In this document: positions 43,432 through 53,011 of the stretch, one piece after another
Layout of the letters: each line of letters starts with the position of its first letter
How positions within the stretch are numbered: the first letter of the stretch is position 1
Assembly: GCF_000520975.1 (NCBI RefSeq)
Contig: NZ_JACB01000033.1
Coordinates: 1 to 64,000, forward strand
Direction: 5' to 3'
Length of the DNA stretch: 64,000 nucleotides
Source of the DNA: Aquimarina megaterium XH134
GTDB taxonomy: Bacteria > Bacteroidota > Bacteroidia > Flavobacteriales > Flavobacteriaceae
The notes under the pieces: generated by a model
The model's input: only the letters and a program-made list of their open reading frames with translations
The model's database searches: none
Told to the model about the DNA's origin: nothing
Made by a program: the position numbers and the translations under genes

Positions 43432-44208
43432 CTACAAACCATCAATACTGGTTGAGTAATTCTCCATTTTTGCTTCCCAATCTTTATAGAAAATGGCATG
43501 TTTGTTTTTCATCATTAACCTCATTTTTTCTTTTACGGCTTGTTGTATTTGCTGAGGCAATCCATAGAATTTTTGACTGATTTTAGTTAACCTTCCATCA
43601 TAATCACTATTCTGATGTCTAATGGTTACTCTTCTTTTGTTATGATAGATAATAATCTTTACTCTGCCATCTGTATACCCATCTTGACCCATAGTACCAT
43701 AAACCAATATAAGATCTGCCAGGCCATCCTTGTCTATGTCGGATATTTCTGAGTATGTATTCCAAAATCCAATCGATGATTCCCAGTCTTTGTCTATGTC
43801 ATCTTTTAATGCAGACCTTTTTTTAAACTTCTTACTTTTATAAGACACGTTGAGTACTTTTATCTGATCATACAGGGAGTCATTTTTTTCATCGGTTTCT
43901 TTGAAACGTTCTGATAATAACAGATAGTTTTCTCCTGAATCATCTTTATATGAATATGCCTGATGAATAGGATATTCAATGTCTAACTGCCTTCTTACTC
44001 TTTTGGTAAAAGTGGATGTGATCTCCTTGTTGGAAAGCTTACGGGCAATTTGAGGATCATATGAAATAGAATCAGATCTATTAAGCTCTACTTTGATGGT
44101 AGAATCCTCTTTTGTTACTTTTTGATCTGTATTGTTATTAGAATCTTTTGCTTGTTTTCCACAAGAAAATAAGGTGATTATTACGATAAAAAATAGAAAC
44201 TTGTTCAT
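43432..44208 (-). CDS. Predicted lipoprotein with FG-GAP/EF-hand-like motif
   Basis: A 258-aa lipoprotein (lipobox LFSCG). After a low-complexity polar linker the protein has a globular part with DIDKDGLADLILVYG, a D-x-D-x-DG-x-x-D calcium-binding pattern found in FG-GAP/VCBS-type repeats. The C-terminal helix is rich in Met and Lys. Function unknown. It is convergent with the EEP gene (25 bp gap) and precedes the DUF6122 end of the dapB-lepB run. Confidence 0.68.
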   Translation of the reverse strand: MNKFLFFIVIITLFSCGKQAKDSNNNTDQKVTKEDSTIKVELNRSDSISYDPQIARKLSNKEITSTFTKRVRRQLDIEYPIHQAYSYKDDSGENYLLLSERFKETDEKNDSLYDQIKVLNVSYKSKKFKKRSALKDDIDKDWESSIGFWNTYSEISDIDKDGLADLILVYGTMGQDGYTDGRVKIIIYHNKRRVTIRHQNSDYDGRLTKISQKFYGLPQQIQQAVKEKMRLMMKNKHAIFYKDWEAKMENYSTSIDGL

Positions 44209-44299
44209 AGATAAAAAATGAATTAGAAGTAGCTTATTAGTACCAGTTTTGTAATAAATGTAATCATTATTTTGTGAAATAGAGCGTATTGACCATAAT

Positions 44300-44608
44300 T
44301 TACATCATCAGACAATCAAGACAATCAGTAAGTATATGCCAAATTAAAGCTAAACCAATAATTCTTGTCTTTGAGAAAAATGATAGTATGCCGTATACTG
44401 CAATAGCATAGTAGCTATGCAATGGATGATATCCAATACTACATCGATTGGAATCAAAAATTGGATCTGCTAAAAGATGATCGATATCGATTAACATGGC
44501 AGCTATAAATAGAATATAAACTTTTTTCCACTGTTTGGGGAAGAAGAGTATTGCGATCAATAAAGGAATTATAAAATGAAATCCATAGTGTAAGATTGGG
44601 CGAATCAT
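44300..44608 (-). CDS. DUF6122 family membrane protein
   Basis: A 102-aa membrane protein with three hydrophobic segments. The conserved polar residues are in or next to helices: LHYGFHFIIP, IDIDHLLADP, SNRCSIGYHPLHS and WHILTDCLDC. The His/Asp pattern resembles a metal site; function unknown. It overlaps the WbqC-like gene by 4 bp and is the last gene of the parA-lepB run. Confidence 0.82.
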   Translation of the reverse strand: MIRPILHYGFHFIIPLLIAILFFPKQWKKVYILFIAAMLIDIDHLLADPIFDSNRCSIGYHPLHSYYAIAVYGILSFFSKTRIIGLALIWHILTDCLDCLMM

Positions 44609-45231
44609 AGAAAAACAGATTGATGCTCCAGGTAGGTTAGGGCATTGGTCCCTTCGTTAAATATCAAATCCAAAATAGAAAGGTTAGGAATAAAACCATG
44701 TTTATCTTCAAAAACCTGGATGTATGGCTGAAGAGAGTCTGATTTTTCTTTTTTTGCATTCACCAGACCTCGCAAATCAGTAGTTTCTTTGGGGTCTTTA
44801 TCATATGTTGTGGTTTTAGAAAAAGAAATATCTAATTGGAGGCAATCTAATACAACTTGTATACACTCATAATTAAAATCCAGAAGAAATTCTCTGGGTT
44901 TTTCAAATAAATGAACAAATTCATCTTCATAATACTCGAAAAACGGTGAAGTTCTGTAAGCGGTTTCAAGAGACTTCCAATGTAGTGTTTGCCACTGAAA
45001 ATCGTTCTCTATACGAACATCTCTATACAATTTCCTTTCTTGCTTTTGACTATGTTTAATAGGAATAGATAATAAAAGTTTACCATTTGCTCCATAGACA
45101 TAAGTACGATTACGATAGGTTTGTTTTTGATAATTATCTTCATTTTCAAAAACAACAGCATCAGATTGGGCTATAGCTACATATTGTAATATAGATCCAA
45201 AATACGTAGGATGGAGTAGAGATGTTTTCAA
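44605..45231 (-). CDS. WbqC family protein
   Basis: A 208-aa soluble protein. LHPTYFGSILQYVAIAQSD at the N-terminus and KQTYRNRTYVYGANGKLLLSIPI, with the C-terminal ILDLIFNEGTNAL, are WbqC signatures. WbqC-like proteins are associated with O-antigen or glycolipid loci, but in Bacteroidota they are commonly found directly after lepB. Biochemical role is unknown. Confidence 0.9.
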   Translation of the reverse strand: MKTSLLHPTYFGSILQYVAIAQSDAVVFENEDNYQKQTYRNRTYVYGANGKLLLSIPIKHSQKQERKLYRDVRIENDFQWQTLHWKSLETAYRTSPFFEYYEDEFVHLFEKPREFLLDFNYECIQVVLDCLQLDISFSKTTTYDKDPKETTDLRGLVNAKKEKSDSLQPYIQVFEDKHGFIPNLSILDLIFNEGTNALTYLEHQSVFL

Positions 45232-45248
45232 TTTTATACTACTGAGTG

Positions 45249-46820
45249 TTAAGCTCCTTTTTTCCTCTTACGGTATTGGTTATAGATAATCCAACCAGCT
45301 AAAACAATAAGGAAATATTTAAAATAGGACACTGGTTTTCCACTTCCTCCAACAGTAGTGAACATACGTTCCCATCGTATTTTATTAAAAAGTCCTTTAG
45401 CATTAGAATCCCAGCTAAACCATACAAAAACAGGCTTTCCTACAATATGATTGGCAGGAACATAGCCCCATACACGGCTATCCTCACTATTATGACGATT
45501 GTCTCCCATCATCCAGTAATAATCTTGTTTAAAAGTATAGCTATCTATAGGTTGCCCATTAAGGAGTACTTGTGTACCATTTACAGATAATTTATTATCA
45601 ATTCTCATTTCAGAACCTTCATAAACTTCTATAATTCTTCTATAAAGAGAAAAGCTTTTGAGGTCCATTTTCACAGTTTTACCAGCTTCAGGAATATAAA
45701 TTGCGCCAAAATTATCCGAATTCCAGTTCACCTTACCATTATTAGGAAAGATTTTAGGATCTTTTAAGCCTTTTGGAGTTACATTTCGCTGTATACTTGC
45801 TACGTTTTGATGATTTTTAAATCGAGAAGCAGCTTCCTCGGTCATTCCTGCAGCACTAAATTGCGAATTGTTATACCCAAATTCGTTGTTCTTTATTTTG
45901 TAACGATTGTATAAATTTTGAAGGTTGAAACTACTACCTTTTGTAGTTCCAGAATATGAAAACTGTAATTGTGCTCGTTCTGGTAATTTAGTTTGTTTTC
46001 CATCAATATGAACAAAACCATCTACGACAGCCAAAGAATCTCCAGGGATACCTACACAACGTTTTACATAATTAGATTTTTTATCTATAGGTTTATAATG
46101 ATATTTGCCATCACCATACTGCTGAAAAGCATTTACAGTATCTATTGGCCAGCTAAACACTACAATATCATTACGTTTGATTTTTTGAAAACCAGGTAGT
46201 CTAAAATATGGATATTGCGGTTTGTTGGTATATGATTTGGTTCGTACCAAAGGGATTGTATCATGAACCATAGGAAAAGATACCGCTGTCATAGGAGTAC
46301 GAGCGCCATAATGAAACTTACTTACAAATAAGAAATCCCCTACCAGCAATGTTCTTTCTAAAGAACCAGTAGGAATGGTATAGGGTTGCATAAAATAAGT
46401 ATGTACTATAGTTGCAGCAACGATAGCAAATAGAATCGAACTAACCCATTCTCCTGTAGCAGTTCTTGGTTTTAGGTCTCGATCTTCAATATAGGTTACA
46501 TCGAGCATGTAGTTTACATAAAAGATATAAAACCCAAGAGTAACGATCACTAGGATAGTATCTGTTGTAGAGTTTTTGCCAAAACTTCTTATCGTTTCTA
46601 CCCAAATAACAGGTAGCATAATAACATTAATTACAGGGATAAATAATAATATCACCCACCACCATGGGCGATTTATAATTTTCATTAAAATTACAGCATT
46701 ATATACGGGGATAAGAGCTTCCCATGCTTTTCTACCCGCTTTAACATATAATTTCCAGGTTCCCAGAAAATGAATAACCTGTAGTATCAGAAAAAAAATA
46801 AACCACTCTGTAAGTATCAT
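45249..46820 (-). CDS. lepB: Signal peptidase I
   Basis: A 523-aa membrane protease that removes signal peptides of Sec-exported proteins. Catalytic Ser153 is in PTGSLERTL and Lys253 in YVKRCVGIPGD; the conserved MMGDNRHNSEDSR lies near residue 450. Four N-terminal hydrophobic segments precede the catalytic domain and there is one at the C-terminus. The long insertion between the Lys and MGDN boxes (about 260-440) is usual for Bacteroidota. Part of the parA-parB-DUF5683-dapB-lepB operon. Confidence 0.96.
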   Translation of the reverse strand: MILTEWFIFFLILQVIHFLGTWKLYVKAGRKAWEALIPVYNAVILMKIINRPWWWVILLFIPVINVIMLPVIWVETIRSFGKNSTTDTILVIVTLGFYIFYVNYMLDVTYIEDRDLKPRTATGEWVSSILFAIVAATIVHTYFMQPYTIPTGSLERTLLVGDFLFVSKFHYGARTPMTAVSFPMVHDTIPLVRTKSYTNKPQYPYFRLPGFQKIKRNDIVVFSWPIDTVNAFQQYGDGKYHYKPIDKKSNYVKRCVGIPGDSLAVVDGFVHIDGKQTKLPERAQLQFSYSGTTKGSSFNLQNLYNRYKIKNNEFGYNNSQFSAAGMTEEAASRFKNHQNVASIQRNVTPKGLKDPKIFPNNGKVNWNSDNFGAIYIPEAGKTVKMDLKSFSLYRRIIEVYEGSEMRIDNKLSVNGTQVLLNGQPIDSYTFKQDYYWMMGDNRHNSEDSRVWGYVPANHIVGKPVFVWFSWDSNAKGLFNKIRWERMFTTVGGSGKPVSYFKYFLIVLAGWIIYNQYRKRKKGA

Positions 46821-46874
46821 CTTTAAATATATTTTTAATATAAGTACCTTTTCTTTGTAAAGCGTTACACTTTT

Positions 46875-47573
46875 TTATAAGCCTAACACATCTTTCATAC
46901 TATAAACTCCGGTTTTGTCTTTTAACCATTCGGCTGCTACAACAGCACCCAACGCAAAACCATTACGATTATGTGCTGTATGTTTAATTTCTATATCATC
47001 GACAAGAGAAGAGTATGTTATAGTATGAGTACCGGGAACTTTATCAATTCTTTTTGCAACAATTGGGATGGTATTTTCATCACCTTCATCCAGTTGCCAT
47101 GCTTTTTTATCTGTATTTTGAATAACTCCTTCTGCTAGTGTTATTGCAGTACCACTTGGGGCGTCTAGTTTTTCGGTATGATGAATCTCTTCCATAGCTA
47201 TAGTATACCCTTCTAAAGGATTCATCATCTTGGCAAGTTTTTTATTAAGTTCAAAAAATAAATTTACGCCCAAACTATAATTCGAAGCATAAATAAAACT
47301 CCCCTTTTTTTCGTTACATAACTTAAGAATATTATCATAATGATCTAGCCACCCTGTTGTTCCAGAGACTACAGGAACATTTGCATTAAAACAATTGGTA
47401 ATATTATTTACTGCTGCACCAGGAATACTAAAATCTATAGCTACATTGGCTTCAGAAAGATCATATGTGGTATCATCTTTATCTACTTTAAGTACTATGG
47501 TATGGCCTCTTTCTATTGCAATCTTTTCTATGGTTTTACCCATTTTTCCATATCCTAGTAGTGCGATTTTCAT
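46875..47573 (-). CDS. dapB: 4-hydroxy-tetrahydrodipicolinate reductase
   Basis: A 232-aa enzyme of the lysine/diaminopimelate pathway, reducing HTPA with NAD(P)H. The N-terminal nucleotide fold begins ALLGYGKMGKTIE, the DFSIPGA and SGTTGW loops follow, and the active site contains MEEIHHTEKLDAPSGTA. The protein is on the short side of the family, as is common in Bacteroidota. It lies between the DUF5683 and lepB genes on the same strand. Confidence 0.96.
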   Translation of the reverse strand: MKIALLGYGKMGKTIEKIAIERGHTIVLKVDKDDTTYDLSEANVAIDFSIPGAAVNNITNCFNANVPVVSGTTGWLDHYDNILKLCNEKKGSFIYASNYSLGVNLFFELNKKLAKMMNPLEGYTIAMEEIHHTEKLDAPSGTAITLAEGVIQNTDKKAWQLDEGDENTIPIVAKRIDKVPGTHTITYSSLVDDIEIKHTAHNRNGFALGAVVAAEWLKDKTGVYSMKDVLGL

Positions 47574-47619
47574 ATTTTGGTTGATATTAATTCACTAAGC
47601 TCTTAAGGATTAGTATTGC

Positions 47620-48210
47620 TTAAAAACTATAGTTGAGTGATACACCATAATTTGGTCTGGTATCAAACTCGTTAAAATTTATTTTTGGTTTGAACGAGAG
47701 GTCTTCGGTTACATTATATTGTAGTAAGTGAGCCGTAACATTTGCATCTACAATATTTAGAAGATAAACTCCTACCGTTATTAATAGTGATAATTCTTTT
47801 TCCCGGCGAAAACGTTCTTGTAATGATATTAATTGATCATTTGTAGCACCTGGTAATTCAAGTGTTTCAGGATTTACTCCTGCTAATCTAGATTTATATA
47901 TGTCTCGTACACGATTATACTTCTTGTTATTGTCTATATAAAAATAAATACCTGTCCCTAAAGCTGCATATACGATAGGTACTTTCCAATATTTTTTGGT
48001 GTATGCTTGCCCTAATCCTGGTAGAACTGCAGAATAAAATGCCGCCCTGGCTGGAGCCAAAGGCTCATAAGGACGTACTTTCCTTTCCCTTTTTTTCTTT
48101 TTTACAGGAACTTCTTCTGTAATAACTTTTAATTCTTCATTTTCTTGAGAAAGAACATTTTGAATAGAAAGTAGTACAAAAAAAATAATATAAAAGAATT
48201 TAATCTTCAC
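47620..48210 (-). CDS. DUF5683 domain-containing exported protein
   Basis: A 196-aa protein with a signal peptide (IQNVLSQ), a basic linker (KKKKRERKVRPYEPL) and the DUF5683 block: PARAAFYSAVLPGLGQAYTKKYWKVPIVYAALGTGIYFY. It has two membrane-associating helices and a C-terminal beta tail. Function is unknown. It overlaps parB by 11 bp, the typical neighbour in Flavobacteriia. Confidence 0.88.
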   Translation of the reverse strand: MKIKFFYIIFFVLLSIQNVLSQENEELKVITEEVPVKKKKRERKVRPYEPLAPARAAFYSAVLPGLGQAYTKKYWKVPIVYAALGTGIYFYIDNNKKYNRVRDIYKSRLAGVNPETLELPGATNDQLISLQERFRREKELSLLITVGVYLLNIVDANVTAHLLQYNVTEDLSFKPKINFNEFDTRPNYGVSLNYSF

Positions 48211-49114
48211 TATTTATAAGTTTCTTTAAGCGTTTAAAATCTTCTTCGGAAGAAAATGGTATAATAAGTTTTCCACTTCCTTTACCAGAAACTTTTATAT
48301 CAATTTTTGCGCCAAAATAATCTGAGAATTCTTTAACCCCTTTGGCGATGTGTTTTGGTAACTGATTATTAGTAGAAGAAGCCTTGGTATTTGGAGTATC
48401 TTCTGTATTGTCGTTAAGAGATCTAACTATTTTTTCGGTATCACGAACAGATAATGATTTCCCTATAATAGTTTCATATATATCCAGTTGTTGTTGCTGA
48501 TCTTCTATATTTATTAAAGCACGACCATGCCCCATAGATATAAAACCATCACGCATACCTGTTTGTACAATAGGATCTAGTTTTAGTAATCTTAGATAAT
48601 TAGCTATGGTAGATCTTTTTTTTCCTACTCTATCACTTAATTGCTCTTGTGTTAAACTAATCTCATCGATAAGACGTTGATACGATAAGGCAATTTCAAT
48701 AGGGTCTAAATCCTGTCGTTGAATATTCTCTACCAATGCCATTGTTAATGACTCCTGATCATTGGCAATACGAATATATGCAGGTATTTTCTTTAATCCA
48801 GCTAATTTTGAAGCTCGAAAACGACGTTCCCCACTTACTAACTGATAATTGTCAAAATCTAATTTACGAACCGTGATAGGTTGTATAACGCCAACTTCTT
48901 TTATAGAAGTTGCAAGTTCTCGTAGTGTTTCATCATTAAAACTAGTACGGGGTTGAAATGGATTTACATCTATACTATCCAGATCTAATTCTATGATATT
49001 ACCAACTACTTTATCGGCATTTTTATCTTCTACCGATTTTATGTCATTTTCGGGATCTTTTAATAGTGCCGATAATCCTCTTCCTAATGCCTGCTTTTTG
49101 GTTGCCTTCGCCAT
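48200..49114 (-). CDS. parB: Chromosome partitioning protein ParB
   Basis: A 304-aa CTP-dependent DNA-clamp protein that loads at parS. N-terminal Box I/II region: FQPRTSFNDETLRELATSI, VSGERRFRASKLAG (the CTP-binding GERRFRA) and ENIQRQDLDPIEIA. The helix-turn-helix is at about 150-180 (LSDRVGKKRSTIANYLRLL), and a Lys-rich dimerisation end follows. It follows parA by 6 bp. I did not find a parS-like palindrome in the window. Confidence 0.95.
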   Translation of the reverse strand: MAKATKKQALGRGLSALLKDPENDIKSVEDKNADKVVGNIIELDLDSIDVNPFQPRTSFNDETLRELATSIKEVGVIQPITVRKLDFDNYQLVSGERRFRASKLAGLKKIPAYIRIANDQESLTMALVENIQRQDLDPIEIALSYQRLIDEISLTQEQLSDRVGKKRSTIANYLRLLKLDPIVQTGMRDGFISMGHGRALINIEDQQQQLDIYETIIGKSLSVRDTEKIVRSLNDNTEDTPNTKASSTNNQLPKHIAKGVKEFSDYFGAKIDIKVSGKGSGKLIIPFSSEEDFKRLKKLINSED

Positions 49115-49120
49115 GAATCC

Positions 49121-49885
49121 TTAACTATTTTTCTTAATAATTTCGTGTGCCAAACTTAAGTAATTACTGGCACCTTTACTAGAAGCATCATAATTAATTA
49201 TGCTTTCACCGTAACTTGGCGCCTCACTTAAACGGATATTCCTCTGAATGATAGTTTTAAACACCATTTCATTAAAGTGTTTTTGAACTTCTTCTACTAC
49301 CTGATTAGATAATCTTAATCTAGAATCATACATCGTTAGTAATAATCCTTCGATATCCAAATTTTTATTATGGATTTTTTGTACGCTTTTTACTGTATTT
49401 AAAAGTTTTCCGAGCCCTTCTAATGCAAAATACTCACATTGAATAGGAATCATTACCGAATCAGCAGCGGTTAACGCATTTAGAGTTAACAAGCCGAGAG
49501 AAGGTGCACAATCAATAAGGATATAGTCATATTTTGACTTTAACCCTTCAATTGCTTTTTTCATCATATACTCACGTTGATCTTTATCAACAAGCTCTAT
49601 TTCTATTGCAACCAAGTCGATATGTGCTGGGATAATATGCACATTAGGAGAATTGGTTTCTAAAATAGCATCTTCAGAATTTATAGTATGTTCCAGAATT
49701 TGATACGTCCCTTTTTCAATACTTTCAACATCTAGTCCTAGTCCAGAAGTCGCATTGGCCTGTGGATCTGCATCGATAAGGAGTACTTTTTTCTCTAAAA
49801 CACCTAGAGAAGCCGCTAAGTTTACAGAGGTGGTTGTTTTACCTACACCACCTTTTTGATTTGCAATTGCTATTATTTTACCCAT
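49121..49885 (-). CDS. parA: Chromosome partitioning ATPase ParA
   Basis: A 254-aa deviant-Walker ATPase: KGGVGKTTTSVNLAAS with the signature Lys, LIDADPQANATSG and ILIDCAPSLGLLTLNAL. It works with ParB in origin segregation. ATG 49885 gives the usual MGKIIAIAN start; the TTG-opened extension to 49921 has no support. It is the first gene of the operon that runs down to DUF6122. Confidence 0.95.
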   Translation of the reverse strand: MGKIIAIANQKGGVGKTTTSVNLAASLGVLEKKVLLIDADPQANATSGLGLDVESIEKGTYQILEHTINSEDAILETNSPNVHIIPAHIDLVAIEIELVDKDQREYMMKKAIEGLKSKYDYILIDCAPSLGLLTLNALTAADSVMIPIQCEYFALEGLGKLLNTVKSVQKIHNKNLDIEGLLLTMYDSRLRLSNQVVEEVQKHFNEMVFKTIIQRNIRLSEAPSYGESIINYDASSKGASNYLSLAHEIIKKNS

Positions 49886-49965
49886 AAGGGGAGATTTGGA
49901 TTTATAGCGATAAAAATACAATTTATTATATATTATAAAAATGAAAAATGTTAACAGTAGGAAAT

Positions 49966-49996
49966 AAAAAAGACCATCCCCCTTTAAGGATGGTCT
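49966..49996 (-). terminator. Rho-independent terminator after the SDR gene
   Basis: Arms AGACCATCC (49971-49979) and GGATGGTCT (49988-49996), an 8-nt loop and, on the minus strand, a following T-run. It separates the SDR gene from parA. Confidence 0.85.
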
Positions 49997-50025
49997 AACG
50001 TACTTCTATTATTGTTAATAAATAC

Positions 50026-50907
50026 TTATTTATTTTTTTTTGCTCTAATCATTGCTTCTAGTTGATCCCACATTTCTTCAGGGATTTGTTCAAGAAGATT
50101 AAATTGCCCAGCTCCTTTTAGCCATTCACCACCATCTAGTGTAACAACTTCACCATTAACATAGGCAGAAAAGTCTGACACCAGATAAGCTGCAAGATTA
50201 GCAAGTTCCTGGTGATCTCCTACACGAGCCAAAGGTACCTGTTTTGCCATATCAATTTTATCTTTTAAATCTCCTGGTAAAAGGCGATCCCATGCTCCTT
50301 TTGTAGGAAAAGGACCCGGAGCGATCGCATTAAAACGCATCCCGTATTTTGCCCATTCTACAGCTAATGATCTGGTCATTGCTAAAACTCCTGCTTTTGC
50401 CGTAGCACTAGGTACCACATATGCAGAACCTGTCCAGGCATATGTTGTTACAATATTTAGAACAACGGTATTTTTGTACTTGTTTTCAATCCAGTGTTTT
50501 CCGAAAGCAAGTGTACAGTTTTTAGTCCCTTTTAATACAATATCAATAATTATATCAAAAGCACGATGTGATAAACGTTCTGTAGGAGAAATAAAATTCC
50601 CAGCAGCATTATTAAGTAACACATCTACCGAACCAAAAGCTTCAAGAACCTGATCTCTCATTGCCTCTACTTGATCGTATTCTCTAACATCACATTGCAC
50701 CGGTAGACAGGTACCACCTGTTTCTGATTCTAATTCTTTGGCTGTGTTTTGCAATTTTTCTAAATTACGTGAAGTAATGGCTACATTGGCTCCAAGTTCT
50801 AGGAAATATCTCGTCATAGATTTCCCTAATCCACTACCTCCGCCGGTAACAACAATATTTTTTCCTTTTAGCGCTCCATCACGAAGCATTTTATCTTTAT
50901 AATTCAT
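50026..50907 (-). CDS. SDR oxidoreductase, 2,4-dienoyl-CoA reductase-like
   Basis: A 293-aa short-chain dehydrogenase. The cofactor loop is VTGGGSGLGKS and NNAAGNF follows. The position of the usual active Tyr-x3-Lys reads SATAKAG: Ser and Lys are present, Tyr is absent, as in NADPH-dependent 2,4-dienoyl-CoA reductases of the DECR type. The C-terminal GEVVTLDGGEWL and FNLLEQIPEEMWDQLE also fit. Likely role: beta-oxidation of unsaturated fatty acids. A 24-bp palindrome lies 41 bp upstream of its start. Confidence 0.88.
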   Translation of the reverse strand: MNYKDKMLRDGALKGKNIVVTGGGSGLGKSMTRYFLELGANVAITSRNLEKLQNTAKELESETGGTCLPVQCDVREYDQVEAMRDQVLEAFGSVDVLLNNAAGNFISPTERLSHRAFDIIIDIVLKGTKNCTLAFGKHWIENKYKNTVVLNIVTTYAWTGSAYVVPSATAKAGVLAMTRSLAVEWAKYGMRFNAIAPGPFPTKGAWDRLLPGDLKDKIDMAKQVPLARVGDHQELANLAAYLVSDFSAYVNGEVVTLDGGEWLKGAGQFNLLEQIPEEMWDQLEAMIRAKKNK

Positions 50908-50947
50908 AATATGTATCAGTATTCTGCTAAGATAACAAGTTATAACT

Positions 50948-50971
50948 ATAAACTATGCATGCATAGTTTAT
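50948..50971. promoter_or_regulatory. Perfect 24-bp palindrome, probable operator
   Basis: The central AACTATGCATGCATAGTT with three extra pairs on each side. It lies between the divergent SDR gene and the plug/TPR gene. A TATTTTTG (-7-like, plus strand) begins at 50969, overlapping its edge. Length and symmetry suit a dimeric MarR/TetR-type repressor (inference). Confidence 0.65.
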
Positions 50972-51196
50972 TTTTGTTTTCTTTTTAATGTTTAGCTAAA
51001 ATACTATTAATTATGATGCTTAAAGTAGTAGGAGATTAAAAAATAATTATCTAATTATGTGATTATCTATAGGGAGGTAACAAAATCATTTATCATACTT
51101 AGACAATATGGCCTAATTATTTTTGTGTATTTTTATAAAAATACTACCACTGTTTTGGCCTGTATGATATGGGAAATGGGATATATTATTGAAATT

Positions 51197-53011
51197 ATGA
51201 TTATAAAAGTGAAAGAAGTATTACTATGTACAACAGCATTGTATAATGTTGATTTTAATAACAAAATTATTTTTAAAAAGCATTTAATTTTTAACCTCTT
51301 ATTTCTTACCACCATCCTAGGGAGTTATACTTCTGCTTTTGGGCAATCCAGATCAAATCCAAAGGAAATTTCGGGATATGTAACTTATAATGATTCTCCT
51401 CTAGAAAATGTAAGTGTCGTAGTAAAAAATACCGATGTAAAAACAACTACAAATAAAAAAGGATATTATAAAATTAAAGCTGCCGAGAAAGAAATTATAC
51501 AGTTTTCTTCTGTTGGTATGAAACCAGTTGAGATTATTGTTGAAGACGTAACCAAACGTCTCGATATCACTATGGTAGATGAGTTAAATGAACTTGGAGA
51601 AGTAGTAGTTAAGACCAATAAAAAGAAGAATCGTTATGGAGAAGAAGAAGAATCTACAATAACCACTTCTTATGGGAAAATCAATAAAAAAAGTGTCTCT
51701 TATGGAAGAATAAAAAAGATTAGAGGAAAAGAACTTACTGTTCAGGGAACCAGTTTAATTGAGACATTAAGTGGTATTGTAAAATATCTAAGTATTGAAA
51801 AAGGCAGAGTGAGAATCGTACCAAATTTGTCTATTTCAAGCCCTGAAGAAAGTTTAGCTATTTGGGATATCGATGGTACTGTATATGAATACCCTCCCAA
51901 TCTGGCAGTAGGTGATATTGATAAAGTTACTGTAATAAAATCAGTATCCGGAACTACAAAATATGGTATGCGAGGGTCAGGAGGTGTAATTGTTGTAAGA
52001 ACCATAGGTGCTAAGACTAAAAAACAAAAGAGAAGCAAAAAAGGAAGAAAGAAAAAAGGCAAGCAAAATAGCTATGGTAATGGCGCTGTACCTTATACTG
52101 CGGTAGAATCTAAGACTCCTTATCTGGCTATACTTGATACTGTTTCTGGTAATAAGAGAATCTATAAATCTTATCAGGGACTTTCTTCTAATTACTCAGA
52201 AGCTCCCAGCTTTTACCTGGATGTCTCTGAATATTTTAAAACAGTAAAAAATAATGATTCACTATCATTACAGGTACTATCTGATGCTCAAGATATTTTT
52301 AAGAAAGATCCAGAAGCATTGAAAGCTATCGCATATGCATATCAAGAACGTGGTTTGTATCCAAAAGCTGTTGATGTGTATGCCAAACTAGTAGAATTGA
52401 GACCATCTTATGCACAGTCATATAGGGATCTGGCAAACGCTTATACAGAGAATAAGCAATATAAAAAAGCCTGGAATATGTATCTCCAATATTTACGAAA
52501 AGGTAATTATATACTAGAAGAAGGGATTGAAAAAGTAGTATATAGTGAGATGGCATATTTATATACCCTAAAAAAGGGAGCAGCAGGTATTACAGAAAAT
52601 GCAGAGATTAAAGGGTTAGGTTTGCAGAATTCGAAAAGCGATATTCGTCTGGTATTTGAATGGAACACTTCTGAAGCAGAGTTTGCCATAGAATTTGTTG
52701 ATCCCCAATCTAGAGCATTTAATTTTGAGCATTCTCAGGAAAAGGATGGTAACCGTATTAAGGATGAAAAGCAAAGAGGATATTCTTCTAATGAGTTTTA
52801 CCTTTACGATTTAACCGAAGGGAATTGGTTTATCAATATAACATATTTTGGAAATAAAAAGAATACACCTTCTTATGTAAAAGCTTCGGTATATAGAAAC
52901 TGGGGTAAGATCAATCAAACTAAAGAGGTTAAACTTTTTAAACTCAAAAGACAGAATTATAAAATGGGACTATTAAAATTGAACTCAAAACTATCCAATT
53001 CAGACTATTAA
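51197..53011 (+). CDS. Exported protein: regulatory beta domain, TonB-plug-like domain, TPR (paralog 1)
   Basis: About 604 aa. A carboxypeptidase-like regulatory domain (SGYVTYNDSPLENVSVVVKN) follows a signal peptide ending SAFGQ. Then comes a plug-like domain (LIETLSGI, LAIWDIDGTVYEY, KYGMRGSGGVIVVRT) but no outer-membrane barrel. After a Lys/Arg-rich linker, TPR units (EALKAIAYAYQERGLYPKAVDVY, YRDLANAYTENKQYKKAWNMY) and a C-terminal domain with VFEWNTSEAEFAIEFVDPQ follow. The start is uncertain: the frame is open from GTG 51059, with ATGs at 51164, 51176 and 51197; all leave a long n-region. A paralog follows at 53164. Confidence 0.78.
   Translation: MIIKVKEVLLCTTALYNVDFNNKIIFKKHLIFNLLFLTTILGSYTSAFGQSRSNPKEISGYVTYNDSPLENVSVVVKNTDVKTTTNKKGYYKIKAAEKEIIQFSSVGMKPVEIIVEDVTKRLDITMVDELNELGEVVVKTNKKKNRYGEEEESTITTSYGKINKKSVSYGRIKKIRGKELTVQGTSLIETLSGIVKYLSIEKGRVRIVPNLSISSPEESLAIWDIDGTVYEYPPNLAVGDIDKVTVIKSVSGTTKYGMRGSGGVIVVRTIGAKTKKQKRSKKGRKKKGKQNSYGNGAVPYTAVESKTPYLAILDTVSGNKRIYKSYQGLSSNYSEAPSFYLDVSEYFKTVKNNDSLSLQVLSDAQDIFKKDPEALKAIAYAYQERGLYPKAVDVYAKLVELRPSYAQSYRDLANAYTENKQYKKAWNMYLQYLRKGNYILEEGIEKVVYSEMAYLYTLKKGAAGITENAEIKGLGLQNSKSDIRLVFEWNTSEAEFAIEFVDPQSRAFNFEHSQEKDGNRIKDEKQRGYSSNEFYLYDLTEGNWFINITYFGNKKNTPSYVKASVYRNWGKINQTKEVKLFKLKRQNYKMGLLKLNSKLSNSDY

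Noticed and set aside
45249..46820. Signal peptidase I of 523 aa with a long insertion
   Set aside because: Unusual against E. coli but normal for Bacteroidota; catalytic Ser and Lys are intact.
48200..49885. Search for parS near parAB
   Set aside because: No palindrome resembling TGTTnCACGTGnAACA was noticed in the window, so no origin-proximal site is claimed.
50026..50907. SDR protein lacking the catalytic Tyr
   Set aside because: Matches the dienoyl-CoA reductase branch, where Tyr is replaced; not a defective gene.
51059..51196. GTG-opened upstream part of the first plug/TPR gene
   Set aside because: The residues before the signal peptide do not resemble a protein N-terminus and the paralog starts right at its signal peptide; the exact start remains uncertain.
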